Source: Luteolibacter sp. SL250 (GTDB lineage: Bacteria > Verrucomicrobiota > Verrucomicrobiia > Verrucomicrobiales > Akkermansiaceae). From it: DNA of 64,000 nucleotides. Under the pieces are notes generated by a model. It searched no databases, was not told where the DNA came from, and saw nothing but the letters and a program-made list of their open reading frames with translations. The position numbers and the translations under genes were made by a program. The stretch spans positions 1,054,001-1,118,000 of the forward strand of contig NZ_CP113054.1 of NCBI RefSeq assembly GCF_026625605.1. Direction: 5' to 3'. Below, in pieces: positions 51,205-58,849 of the stretch. Each line of letters begins with the position of its first letter. Positions within the stretch are counted from its first letter, which is position 1.

Positions 51205-52212
51205 TCAGGGCTGGCACCAGGCCATCCGCTTGGCGAAGTCCTTCTGGAAATCCGGGCGCCAGCGGCTGACGGAGAGACGTGGGTCATCCTGCCCGTCTTG
51301 CTCCGCATCGCGGAACCAGCCATCGGCTTCCTTCAGGAACCGCCCGCCCCATCCGGGCTTCGTCGGGTCGCCGGGATCATTGCCTCCTGCCGGTAAGAAG
51401 AAGTACCATGAAGGCGTGTCCCCTTCCTTCATGCAGCCATGCGGATTCGGGGCGGTCCAGGTTTTCACCGGATAGAGTTGGCCGAGCGGCCCTTTCGGAA
51501 GCACGTTCTTCGCGATCCATTCCTGGCTGGTGAGCGATTCATCCCCGGTGAGGTACATCCCCCGGTAGGTGCTCTCCCGCTTGTCCCTCCCGGGTGGAGC
51601 CTTGGCGAGGATGTAGAACAGGCCGGGGAACTCCCCGCGCATCCAGTCCGCGATCTTGTCCTGGTCGTCGATGTCATAGACGCGGAGGCGTGTGATGAAG
51701 ACACGGTAGCCTTCCTCTCCACGGTCGTTCCGCACCCTCCACAGTGCCTGCGCGAAATCCGTCTGGCCTCCCCAGATGGCGATGTTGAGCGGACGTTCCC
51801 CGCTCCCTGCATCCACGGCGGAGATCAGCGCGCGGGAGCCGTCGGTATCATGGCCATCGCCGATATGGCCGCGGCCACGGAGCGGGTTTCCCGCTTTCAC
51901 GCTTTCCAGCAGGTGGTCCGCCTCCGGCCAACCCTGCGCGTGTTTCCGCAGGGATGGCAGCACCTTGCCATAGGCGAGGATCGTCTCCCGGATGAGGTCG
52001 GGCCGGACGATGGGTTCCTTCAGTTGTCCCGGGATGCCCGCGGAGCTGGCGAGCAGCAGGCGGATGTCGAACTCATTCGCATAGACCATCAGCCTCACCA
52101 GCGACTGCTGGTCGTCCGGATCCCCGCCGATGTCTGTCAATACCGCCAGTCGTGGCCGCTCCGCCGCGAAGCCGCAGACGGAAAGCAGGAACATGAACAG
52201 GAGGATCCGCAT
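51205..52212 (-). CDS. DUF1593 nucleoside-hydrolase-like secreted protein
   Basis: A protein of 335 residues with a signal peptide (MRILLFMFLLSVCGFAA). The DUF1593 start is RPRLAVLTDIGGDPDDQQSLVRLMVYANEFDIRLLL, where the Asp cluster resembles the metal site of nucleoside hydrolases. It continues with LNIAIWGGQTDFAQALWRVRNDRG and ends in a WGG-type C-terminal region. Such proteins occur in polysaccharide-utilisation settings and may act as glycosidases, but their activity is unknown. It pairs with the SGNH esterase downstream. Confidence 0.8.
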   Translation of the reverse strand: MRILLFMFLLSVCGFAAERPRLAVLTDIGGDPDDQQSLVRLMVYANEFDIRLLLASSAGIPGQLKEPIVRPDLIRETILAYGKVLPSLRKHAQGWPEADHLLESVKAGNPLRGRGHIGDGHDTDGSRALISAVDAGSGERPLNIAIWGGQTDFAQALWRVRNDRGEEGYRVFITRLRVYDIDDQDKIADWMRGEFPGLFYILAKAPPGRDKRESTYRGMYLTGDESLTSQEWIAKNVLPKGPLGQLYPVKTWTAPNPHGCMKEGDTPSWYFFLPAGGNDPGDPTKPGWGGRFLKEADGWFRDAEQDGQDDPRLSVSRWRPDFQKDFAKRMAWCQP

Positions 52213-52301
52213 GGGTTCCGGCAATGATGGCATCCGTGACGATCATTGCGAGGAGCTTCTTTTCTGTCGAAATCACCCAGCCCATCGGCTTTCATGATGG
52301 C

Positions 52302-53222
52302 ATGTTCCAACGGCTGGAGATCAGGGACCGCAAGCTGGCTGAGACCGACGATGAAAACGCGCCGATCCTGCTCTGCACGGACCCGACGGAGGAGGAACGG
52401 GCCTTTCTGATCGATGGAGTCGGCATCGACCGCCACACCCTCGCCTCATCGCTCGACCCCAACGAACTCGGGCGGGTGGAATTCGAGCCGGATCACGCCG
52501 CGATCATCATCAAGCGGCCGAAGCAGTACTGCTCCGAGGACAACTTCTTCTTCAAGGTCAGCTCGGTTGGCATCTTCGTGTTCAGGGAGCGGTTGGTGTT
52601 CGTCGTGTCCGAGGAAGGGCTGCGTTTCGAGGGGAAACACTTCCAGCAGATCCGCAATCTGGACGATGTGATGCTGAAGGTGATCTTCCGCTGCGTCTGG
52701 CACTTCGAAGAGCACCTCAACGTCTTCAACATGATCGCGGAGGAACTGGAGCAGAAGGTGAACACCTCCATGGAAAACAAGCACCTGCTCCACATGTTCA
52801 CGCTGGAAAAGAGCCTCGTCTATTACCTCAACGCCATCGGCAGCAACGGCAGGGTCATCGAGCGGCTGAAAGCCTCCGTCAGCAGGCTGAGGCTCACCCC
52901 GGAGGATTGCGAGTTCCTTGATGACCTGACCATCGAGAACTCCCAGTGCCAGGAAATGGCGGCGACCTACAGCCAGGTGCTCTCCGGTCTGGTGGGGGCC
53001 AGGGTCAGCGTGGTCAGCAACAACCTGAACGTGACCATGAAGCGGCTCATGCTGGTGACCATCGGGCTGATGGTGCCGACCGCCATTTTCAGCATCTTCG
53101 GGATGAACGTGAGGCTTCCCGTCGTGGAGCACAGCGGGGCTTCCGGTTTCTGGATGATCCTCGCTCTCGCAGGAGCATCCGCCGGGGCGGTGTTCGTGGT
53201 CTCCCGATGGATGAAATGGTGA
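52302..53222 (+). CDS. CorA-type divalent cation transporter
   Basis: A protein of about 306 residues from ATG 52302; a longer frame from 52224 is possible. The layout is that of CorA: a large cytoplasmic N-terminal domain with a long helix (MLKVIFRCVWHFEEHLNVFNMIAEELEQKVN) and LEKSLVYYLNAIGSN. Two C-terminal helices follow, with the first ending in the signature FSIFGMNVRLP, where GMN is the selectivity motif. It should move magnesium or cobalt inward across the membrane. Its stop is just before the non-coding tandem element. Confidence 0.87.
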   Translation: MFQRLEIRDRKLAETDDENAPILLCTDPTEEERAFLIDGVGIDRHTLASSLDPNELGRVEFEPDHAAIIIKRPKQYCSEDNFFFKVSSVGIFVFRERLVFVVSEEGLRFEGKHFQQIRNLDDVMLKVIFRCVWHFEEHLNVFNMIAEELEQKVNTSMENKHLLHMFTLEKSLVYYLNAIGSNGRVIERLKASVSRLRLTPEDCEFLDDLTIENSQCQEMAATYSQVLSGLVGARVSVVSNNLNVTMKRLMLVTIGLMVPTAIFSIFGMNVRLPVVEHSGASGFWMILALAGASAGAVFVVSRWMKW

Positions 53223-53234
53223 CCCCGGCGGGTA

Positions 53235-53310
53235 ACGCACCCGCGTAGCCGCGATGGCGTAATGGCGGACGGGCCGGTTTTGTGCCAGTCTATCCCTGTC
53301 AGCGCGAACG
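53235..53310 (+). repeat. Leader copy 1 of a 189 bp tandem duplication
   Basis: This 76 bp segment matches 53424-53499 at 63 of 76 positions by hand count without gaps. The last 39 positions, starting GGCCGGTTTTGTG, differ at only three. No reading frame is preserved. It probably holds promoter or 5' RNA sequence for the C-tract element that follows. Confidence 0.85.
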
Positions 53311-53403
53311 GCCCCCGACGAAAGCGAAGACGCCCCCCCACACATCCCCCCGAAAGCAGATCGGCAGAAAGTCCCCCCGGCTTGTCTGCCGATTCGCTTT
53401 TCA
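53311..53403 (+). ncRNA. Putative C-tract small RNA, copy 1
   Basis: Four C tracts lie at 53312-53316, 53333-53339, 53346-53351 and 53373-53378. The last is in the loop of a long hairpin. The outer arms are 53353-53368 and 53385-53400, complementary except for two central positions, with an inner AAG/CTT extension. This leaves a nine-base apical loop TCCCCCCGG. TTTTC follows as a possible terminator tail. The structure is shared with copy 2 although the stems are different sequences. RNA function is inferred; strand plus is chosen from the terminator polarity. Confidence 0.6.
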
Positions 53404-53423
53404 GCGATGTCGTCCCGGAACCT

Positions 53424-53499
53424 ACGCGGGCACGTAGCCATGATGGCGTAATGTTGGAATGGCCGGTTTTGTGACAGTCTCTCCATGTCAGCGCGAACG
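53424..53499 (+). repeat. Leader copy 2 of a 189 bp tandem duplication
   Basis: Second copy of the segment at 53235-53310. It retains TAGCC, GATGGCGTAATG, GGCCGGTTTTGTG, CAGTCT and TGTCAGCGCGAACG. A short inverted pair TGACA/TGTCA is perfect here and imperfect in copy 1. Confidence 0.85.
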
Positions 53500-53605
53500 A
53501 CTTTCCCCCCCAACGTGAGCGCAGGGCTTGAACTCCCCCCGAACAGCCCCCCGGACAGAACCGGCGGATGAAGCCTCCCCCCCGGGCTCATCCGCCGGTT
53601 TGCTT
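53500..53605 (+). ncRNA. Putative C-tract small RNA, copy 2
   Basis: Four C tracts lie at 53505-53511, 53535-53540, 53547-53552 and 53577-53583. The terminal hairpin has perfect 13 bp arms (53559-53571 and 53588-53600), plus an inner GCC/GGC pairing and apical loop TCCCCCCCG. GGTTTGCTTTC closes it as a weak terminator, which also faces the convergent gene ending at 53606. Stem sequence differs from copy 1 while pairing and loop are kept, which supports selection on RNA structure. Confidence 0.6.
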
Positions 53606-53992
53606 TCAGGCTCCCAGCACGCGCCTGACCTCCGCGTGGGTGGCCAGCACGTGGGGATCCCGACGGAGTGTTTCCGCATAGGTGGTGCCGAAGCCACCGT
53701 CCTTCGCATCCGCTTCCAGCAGCGCGCGGATCTCGCCTATCAGGGCCTCCGCCCGTTCGTCCGTGATGGGCACCTTTTTGTCGAAAAGCGCGTCATCGAC
53801 CCGGGCGATCAGCCTGGTGAAGGGCTGCAGCCACTCGAACCATGGATCATGGGCGAGCAACTGGAGGAACGCCCCGGCGGACGGGATGGGTCCGGCGGCG
53901 TGTTCATACACCGCCCTTTCGGAGGTGATCAGTTCCCGGTGCAGTTTCAGCAGGCCGTTGCGTGCGGCCTTCAGTTTTTCGATGGAGTTCAT
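53606..53992 (-). CDS. Small helical protein of unknown function in the mhqOD-like operon
   Basis: A protein of 128 residues, rich in helix-forming residues and without signal or membrane segment: MNSIEKLKAARNGLLKLHRELITSERAVYEHAAG, FLQLLAHDPWFEWLQPFTRLIARVDDALFDKKVPI, ERAEALIGEIRALLE. No motif I recognise. Its ATG overlaps the end of the MhqD-like gene (GTTCATGA region), so it is probably translated with the two detoxification genes and may be a partner or stress protein. Confidence 0.75.
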   Translation of the reverse strand: MNSIEKLKAARNGLLKLHRELITSERAVYEHAAGPIPSAGAFLQLLAHDPWFEWLQPFTRLIARVDDALFDKKVPITDERAEALIGEIRALLEADAKDGGFGTTYAETLRRDPHVLATHAEVRRVLGA

Positions 53993-54627
53993 GATGAGGT
54001 TTGTTTGAGCCAGTTCCGTGTTGCGTCCAGTTCCGCCGAGGTGAGCTGGTGTCCGGTGGGGATCTCCAAGTGCTTCACTTCCGCCCCCGCGCCCCGCAGC
54101 ATGGCCGCGAGACGGCGGGCGTTTTCGAGCGGCAGGATCGGGTCGGTGATCCCGCTTGCCAGAAAGACATCCGTCCCGGTGAGGTCCGGTGCCTGGTCCG
54201 GGGTGAGCGGAACCATCGCCCGCAGGAGGACGGCGCGGTGCAGCACGCCGGGGCGCAGCAGCATCAGGCTGGCGGCGATGTTCGCGCCGTTCGAGTAACC
54301 GAGGGCGGTCACCCGCTTCGCGTCGAAGCCATACTGCCCCGCCGCCGCCGTGATGAAATCCGCCAGCTCGTGCGTGCGGTGGATGAGATCCTCTTCATCG
54401 AAGACACCCTCAGCCAGCCGCCGGAAGAAGCGCGGCATCCCGTTTTCCAGAATCTTTCCGCGCGGGCTGAGCACGTTTGCCTCCGGTGCCAGCGAGCGGC
54501 CCAGCTCGATGAGGTCGTTTTCATTCCCTCCGGTGCCGTGGAGCAACAGCAGGGTGTCCGCCCCCGCCACATCGGTGGCGGGGATGAAGCGGTGGATGAA
54601 TCCCAGATCGTTGGAGGCGGTGTTCAT
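53989..54627 (-). CDS. MhqD-like carboxylesterase (alpha/beta-hydrolase)
   Basis: A protein of 212 residues of the carboxylesterase/phospholipase type: LLLLHGTGGNENDLIELGRSLAPEANVLSPRG, nucleophile in VTALGYSNGANIAASLML, Asp near FLASGITDPILPLENA and His in IPTGHQLTSAEL. In B. subtilis the related MhqD is induced by quinones together with the dioxygenase MhqO. Here the two genes are adjacent and overlap by four bases, which supports the same role in quinone or catechol detoxification, although the substrate is inferred. Confidence 0.83.
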   Translation of the reverse strand: MNTASNDLGFIHRFIPATDVAGADTLLLLHGTGGNENDLIELGRSLAPEANVLSPRGKILENGMPRFFRRLAEGVFDEEDLIHRTHELADFITAAAGQYGFDAKRVTALGYSNGANIAASLMLLRPGVLHRAVLLRAMVPLTPDQAPDLTGTDVFLASGITDPILPLENARRLAAMLRGAGAEVKHLEIPTGHQLTSAELDATRNWLKQTSS

Positions 54628-55598
54628 GACTTCGCTGCGGTGGAAGGTTGGTAGTTGAGGGGCTTGATGTTCGCTTCGATGGAGGCGCGGTGTGGTTCCA
54701 GGAATGGAGGCAGGGCCAGCGTTTCGCCGAGGTGCTCGGGATCCTCACCGTCAGCGGCGAAGCCGGGGCCGTCCGTGGCGATCTCGAACAGGATGCCGCC
54801 GGGGATGCGGAAGTAGAGGGACTTGAAGTAGTGCCTCTCCACCTCTCCGGAGGTCTGGTAGCCGTGGCTTTCGATGTGCTTCTGCCAGGCGATCAGTTCG
54901 TCCTCGTCGCGCACCCTCCATGCCACGTGGTGGACTCCACCCGCGCCTTGCAGGCCGCGTTGGGTGGAGGCGTCCAGCCTGAGCTTCGCGCCCACGCCGC
55001 CGTCCCCGGTTTCGAAGAGGGAGGCATCAGCGGAGCTTTGGCGGAAGCCCAGCACTCCGGTCAGGAAGCGCGCGGTCAGGTCGAAGTCCGCGACGGTGAG
55101 GTTCACCGATCCCAGGCCGACGATGGCGGCTTCCAGCGGCACGGGGCTGCCGTGCCATGGATGGATGTCCCCGGCGACCGTCGTTTCGGCGATGAGCCGC
55201 AGGTGCTGGCCCTCCGCATCCTGGAAGGGGAGCGTGGGCAGGCCGTCCACGGTTTCGATCTCGCCGCGGGTCACACCCTGCGAGTCGAGCCACTTCACCC
55301 AGTGGGCGAGGGAGGCTTCGCCGCCGGAGACGCGCAGGCCGGTTTCGGAGACGGTGCCCGCTCCGTTCCGTGCGGGGCGGATGCCCGCCCAGTCGAAGAA
55401 CGTGAGGTCGGTGCCCGCGCTGCCGATGGCGTCCGCATAGAACAGGTGGTAGGCGGAAACGTCGTCCTGGTTCACGGTGCGCTTCACCAGCCGCAGGCCG
55501 AGCGTCTTCGTGTAGAAGTCGAGGTTGGCCTGGGCGTTTGCCGTGACGGCGGTGACGTGGTGGAGACCGTGGAGAACCGGATGTGTGGTGGTTTTCAT
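54624..55598 (-). CDS. MhqO-like ring-cleaving dioxygenase (VOC superfamily)
   Basis: A protein of 324 residues from ATG 55598 with two vicinal-oxygen-chelate halves. The first begins LHGLHHVTAVTANAQANLDFYTKTLGLRLVKRTVNQDDVSAYHLFYAD, where the MhqO pattern V.TVNqDD..tYHLyYgD is easily seen. The second includes LGSVNLTVADFDLTARFLTGVLGF and GGVHHVAWRVRDEDEL, and the C-terminal metal Glu is in IPGGILFEIATDGPGF. It likely opens hydroquinone-type rings. The frame is open upstream to 56447, but that part is antisense to the next gene. Confidence 0.86.
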   Translation of the reverse strand: MKTTTHPVLHGLHHVTAVTANAQANLDFYTKTLGLRLVKRTVNQDDVSAYHLFYADAIGSAGTDLTFFDWAGIRPARNGAGTVSETGLRVSGGEASLAHWVKWLDSQGVTRGEIETVDGLPTLPFQDAEGQHLRLIAETTVAGDIHPWHGSPVPLEAAIVGLGSVNLTVADFDLTARFLTGVLGFRQSSADASLFETGDGGVGAKLRLDASTQRGLQGAGGVHHVAWRVRDEDELIAWQKHIESHGYQTSGEVERHYFKSLYFRIPGGILFEIATDGPGFAADGEDPEHLGETLALPPFLEPHRASIEANIKPLNYQPSTAAKS

Positions 55599-55733
55599 GG
55601 CCGTAGGATGCACCGGGCGGGCGGTTTTGGATAATGCGGAGATGTATGGCTGAGGATGCGCGGGAGTATGACCCCCGCCGTGACAAGGTGCAGCTTCCTT
55701 GACGGGATTCCACCTCCGGATAGCGTGGCCGGA

Positions 55734-57011
55734 ATGAAATCCATCAGAACGCTCTTCCGCATCTCCGCCCTTTCCCTGGTGGTGGCCTGCGCCGCCACCC
55801 TCCATGCGGAACCCGCGCCCCTCAAACTGAAGGACAATGACCTCTGGGTCATGGTCGGGGACAGCATCACCGCCCAGCGCCAGCACTCGAACTACATCGA
55901 GCTGTACTACCGCACGCGCCACCCGGAGCTGAAACTGCACTTCCGCAACTCCGGCATCGGAGGCAACCGCACGAACCATGTGCTCGACCGCTTCGAATAC
56001 GATGTCGCTGCCTGGAAGCCCACCATCGTCAGTGTCGAGCTGGGCATGAACGATGTCGGCGGGGAGTTCGCCAAGACGCTGCCCGCTTATGTGGAGGGGA
56101 TGAAGAAGATCATCGCGAAGATCCGGGCCATCCCCGCCACGCCGATCCTGATTTCCTCCAGTCCCGTCGATGACGGCAGCAAGATGAACGACTGGCGGGG
56201 TGACCGCTGCAAGACCATCCATCCATTCACGGAGGCGCTGCAGAAGCTGGCGGCGGAGGAGGATGTCCTGTTTGTGGACCAGTACCATCCGCTCATCGAC
56301 GTGTGGGGTGACAACCGCCGGAAAGGCGCGGAACTCGCCGCGAAGAATCCGCAGCCGGAGCCTGCACCCGCACCCGCTCCGGATGGGAAGCCCGCCAAGC
56401 CGAAGCTTCCTCCATCCCTCATCCCGCTCGGCGGGGATCCGGTCCACCCCGGTCCTGTCGGCCAGTACACGATGGCGGCGGTGATCTTGAAAGGCCTCGG
56501 AGCCGGTGGTGACGTCAGCTCCGCCACCATTTCCGCGGATGGCAAAGTCGGTGGGACGAAGGGATGCAAGATCACCGATGTCTCCGCTGCGGACGGGAAG
56601 CTGTCCTTCACCCGTCTGGATGAAACGGGGTTCTGGCCGGTCCTGCCGTCCGGAAAGGCGGCGTTCGATCTCCTGCCCTCGGGGCTGGATCTCTCACAAT
56701 ACCTGCTCAAGGTCACCGGCCTGCCGGAGGGTGAGTATAACATCTCCATCGATGGCAAACCGGCTGCGAAGGCGACGTCGAAGCAACTGGCGGAGGGCTG
56801 GAACATGACCCTCGCCATGACCGAACGCTCCTCCGCCATCGGCAAGCTGGTCCAGCAGCTCCAGTCGCCCCTCAACCAGGCATGGCGGAAAGCGAGCAAG
56901 GAAAAGGATGCCGAAAAGCTGGCTGCCGCGCAGGCTGCCATCGAGGCGTGTGAAAAGGAGCTGCAGGCCCTCGTCCAGCCGGTGCCAGTGAAGGTCGCCA
57001 TCAGCAGGTAG
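55734..57011 (+). CDS. Secreted SGNH/GDSL-family hydrolase
   Basis: A protein of 425 residues from ATG 55734 with a signal peptide (FRISALSLVVACAATLHA). SGNH motifs: DLWVMVGDSITAQRQHSNYIELYY, RNSGIGGNRTNHVLDRF, VSVELGMNDVGGEF and GGDPVHPGPVGQYTMA with the catalytic Asp-His region. An Ala/Pro/Lys insert (AAKNPQPEPAPAPAPDGKPAKPK) splits block IV from V, and a C-terminal beta domain plus helices ends the protein. Probably deacetylates carbohydrate outside the cytoplasm. Diverges from the mhqO-like gene. Confidence 0.85.
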   Translation: MKSIRTLFRISALSLVVACAATLHAEPAPLKLKDNDLWVMVGDSITAQRQHSNYIELYYRTRHPELKLHFRNSGIGGNRTNHVLDRFEYDVAAWKPTIVSVELGMNDVGGEFAKTLPAYVEGMKKIIAKIRAIPATPILISSSPVDDGSKMNDWRGDRCKTIHPFTEALQKLAAEEDVLFVDQYHPLIDVWGDNRRKGAELAAKNPQPEPAPAPAPDGKPAKPKLPPSLIPLGGDPVHPGPVGQYTMAAVILKGLGAGGDVSSATISADGKVGGTKGCKITDVSAADGKLSFTRLDETGFWPVLPSGKAAFDLLPSGLDLSQYLLKVTGLPEGEYNISIDGKPAAKATSKQLAEGWNMTLAMTERSSAIGKLVQQLQSPLNQAWRKASKEKDAEKLAAAQAAIEACEKELQALVQPVPVKVAISR

Positions 57012-57150
57012 AACCGCGCGCCCGCCGTGGCTGGTGCTTTTGCAACGGCGGGCCGCTTTGTGCAACCGGCACGAGGCGGTCTTTCGTCTGCTGATGAAGC
57101 ATTGGCGGGGATTTTCCCGTTGGCACGGCCATGGCTGGGATGGCGGCACC

Positions 57151-57723
57151 ATGAGTGCAGTCACCAGTGAGAAACATCAGGATAATCTGAAGATGTATGT
57201 GAACGATGTCATCGGCCTCGAGCGGGACATCATCAATGCCATCGAAGGCCAGTTGGAAGACGACCGCGTGAAGGCGCATCCGCAGCTCTCGGGTGTGCTT
57301 CGCGGCATCGTTGCCGGGGCGAACTCCCGGCTCGAAACGCTGAAGTCCATCTCCGAGGAGGAAGGCGGAACCTTCGGCGCGGCGATCAAGGAAGCCGCCA
57401 TGAGCGTGACCGGCGTGCTGGCCGGGATCTATGGAAAGCTCCGCGAGCATCCGCTGTCCCGCATCGTCCGCGACGACCGGATGGCCATGAACATGACGGA
57501 GACCAGCTACGCGATGCTCTACACACTGGCGCTCGCCGTCGGGCACGGACGATGTGCGGATCTCGCTCTTTCCGGCATCAACACCGCCGCGCCCCAGGTG
57601 CTGCAGCTCACGGACCTGCTTCCGCAGATCATCCTGCAGGAACTCGCAGCGGACGCCCCGCTGGAGAACCCGGATGTGGCGGACAAGGTGGTGGATGTCA
57701 TCCATCGCGCATGGAGTGCGTGA
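57151..57723 (+). CDS. Ferritin-like four-helix protein of unknown function
   Basis: A protein of 190 residues from ATG 57151 without signal peptide. Long helices are visible: DNLKMYVNDVIGLERDIINAIEGQLEDDRVKAHPQLSGVLRGIVAGANSRLETLKSISEEEGG and a second pair from SYAMLYTLALAVGHG. The layout resembles YciF/DUF892-type ferritin-like stress proteins, but I do not see a full di-iron ligand set. A perfect terminator follows. Confidence 0.6.
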   Translation: MSAVTSEKHQDNLKMYVNDVIGLERDIINAIEGQLEDDRVKAHPQLSGVLRGIVAGANSRLETLKSISEEEGGTFGAAIKEAAMSVTGVLAGIYGKLREHPLSRIVRDDRMAMNMTETSYAMLYTLALAVGHGRCADLALSGINTAAPQVLQLTDLLPQIILQELAADAPLENPDVADKVVDVIHRAWSA

Positions 57724-57747
57724 CGGCGGAGACGAATTCATTGTCGG

Positions 57748-57778
57748 AAAAGTGATCCGTCTTTTGCGGATCACTTTT
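57748..57778. terminator. Bidirectional terminator
   Basis: Perfect 12 bp arms AAAAGTGATCCG (57748-57759) and CGGATCACTTTT (57767-57778) enclose a 7-base loop, with a T-run on the plus strand. It serves the ferritin-like gene, and the right arm includes the last codons of the convergent esterase gene. Confidence 0.85.
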
Positions 57779-58709
57779 TCAGCATGTCGATCAGGAACGA
57801 CTCGCTGGTCGGGTGCTTCGTATCCGGCGCACCTGGGTGGACCAGCTTGCACGGGACCTTCAGCGCGGTGAGTTTCGCGTGCAGCGGCACACCGTAGTTC
57901 GCGGAGTGTGTGGGGTCCTTCTCCGGCTGTCCCATGGCGGGAAGGGTGGTGTAGATCAGGTAGATGGGAGGATCATCCGCGCTGGCATGCTCGATCGGTG
58001 AATACTCCCGGATGAGCGGCAGCAGTTCCTCCCGCTTGGACAGGAACTCGGCGAAAAGGGTATCACGGGATTTCACGCTCGCCGGGTCCATGAAGCCGAA
58101 GGCGTGGCCGCCGTAGCGGCTGTTCGGCGTCCATTCCTTGCACTGCTGCGGGTCGAGGGAGGTCTGGCCGCGGGTTCCCGCCGCGCACAGCAGACGGGTG
58201 GACTCACGGGCGATGGGGTCGCTGCTTTTCGGGTCGGCCATGTCGTCGTGCATCGCCAGCCACAGGCTGGTGCAGGCACCTGCGGAGCCGCCGGTCGTCG
58301 CCACGCGGGTTTTGTCGATGTTCCACTCCGCGGCCTTGGAGCGGACGAACTGGAGCGCGCGCGCCGCGTCCTCCAGCGGTGCCTTCACCGGCGGATGGAT
58401 GCCATCGACCTGCGCCTGCCACGTGTAGCGGTAGTTGATGGACACCACGGAGATGCCCTTGTCCAGATAGGCCTTGAAGTCGGTCTTCTTGTCCTTGTCG
58501 CCCGCCGTCCATCCGCCGCCATGCACGAAAAACAGGAGAGGAGTGGGCTTGTCCGAGGCTGCCTTGTAGAAATCCAGCACCTGCCGTTCGTGGGTGCCGT
58601 AGGCGACATCGGCCGCAGTGGGTGGCATCGCCGCTTTGGCGGGCTTCACGGGAGTTTCCGCCGCGATGGCGGCCAGCGGCAGCAGGGCGATCAAAAGGGT
58701 TTGGCGCAT
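57771..58709 (-). CDS. Secreted alpha/beta-hydrolase (HSL/BD-FAE-type esterase)
   Basis: A protein of 312 residues from ATG 58709 with a signal peptide (MRQTLLIALLPLAAIAAE). The oxyanion motif is LLFFVHGGGWTAGDKDKKTDF, the nucleophile is in VATTGGSAGACTSLWLAM, and SINYRYTW is typical of carbohydrate esterases related to feruloyl esterases. The catalytic acid and histidine are probably in DDPPIYLIYT and the HPGAPDTKHPT segment. An open frame upstream would run through the inverted repeat and is not used. Confidence 0.83.
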   Translation of the reverse strand: MRQTLLIALLPLAAIAAETPVKPAKAAMPPTAADVAYGTHERQVLDFYKAASDKPTPLLFFVHGGGWTAGDKDKKTDFKAYLDKGISVVSINYRYTWQAQVDGIHPPVKAPLEDAARALQFVRSKAAEWNIDKTRVATTGGSAGACTSLWLAMHDDMADPKSSDPIARESTRLLCAAGTRGQTSLDPQQCKEWTPNSRYGGHAFGFMDPASVKSRDTLFAEFLSKREELLPLIREYSPIEHASADDPPIYLIYTTLPAMGQPEKDPTHSANYGVPLHAKLTALKVPCKLVHPGAPDTKHPTSESFLIDMLKK

Positions 58710-58756
58710 GATCGGAACATGACGACCCACGGCGCGGAGATCAACAGGGGAAACGG

Positions 58757-58848
58757 ACGGAGCGCGGACTTCAGTCCGCCCCGGAGACTCCAGACACTGC
58801 AGGATGGAACCCTTTGCGAAGCCAAGCGGACTGAAGTCCGCGCTCCGT
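58757..58848. repeat. Long inverted repeat, REP/MITE-like
   Basis: Perfect 23 bp arms at 58757-58779 (ACGGAGCGCGGACTTCAGTC plus CGC) and 58826-58848 enclose 46 bases. Each arm itself contains the near-palindrome GCGGACT-TC-AGTCCGC, so alternative hairpins can form. The right arm ends two bases before the stop of the next minus-strand gene. This looks like an extragenic palindromic element rather than a terminator. I saw no second copy in the window. Confidence 0.8.
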
Positions 58849-58849
58849 T

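Noticed and set aside
53235-53605. CRISPR array
   Set aside because: Only two copies with a 189 bp period, C-rich structured spacers and no cas genes.
53528-54298. Plus-strand protein-coding frame beginning inside the C-tract element
   Set aside because: It runs antisense through the MhqD-like operon, has no ribosome site and no domain; the two units do not keep a shared reading frame.
55599-56447. Upstream extension of the MhqO-like gene
   Set aside because: It is antisense to the SGNH hydrolase gene, and the dioxygenase family starts at ATG 55598.
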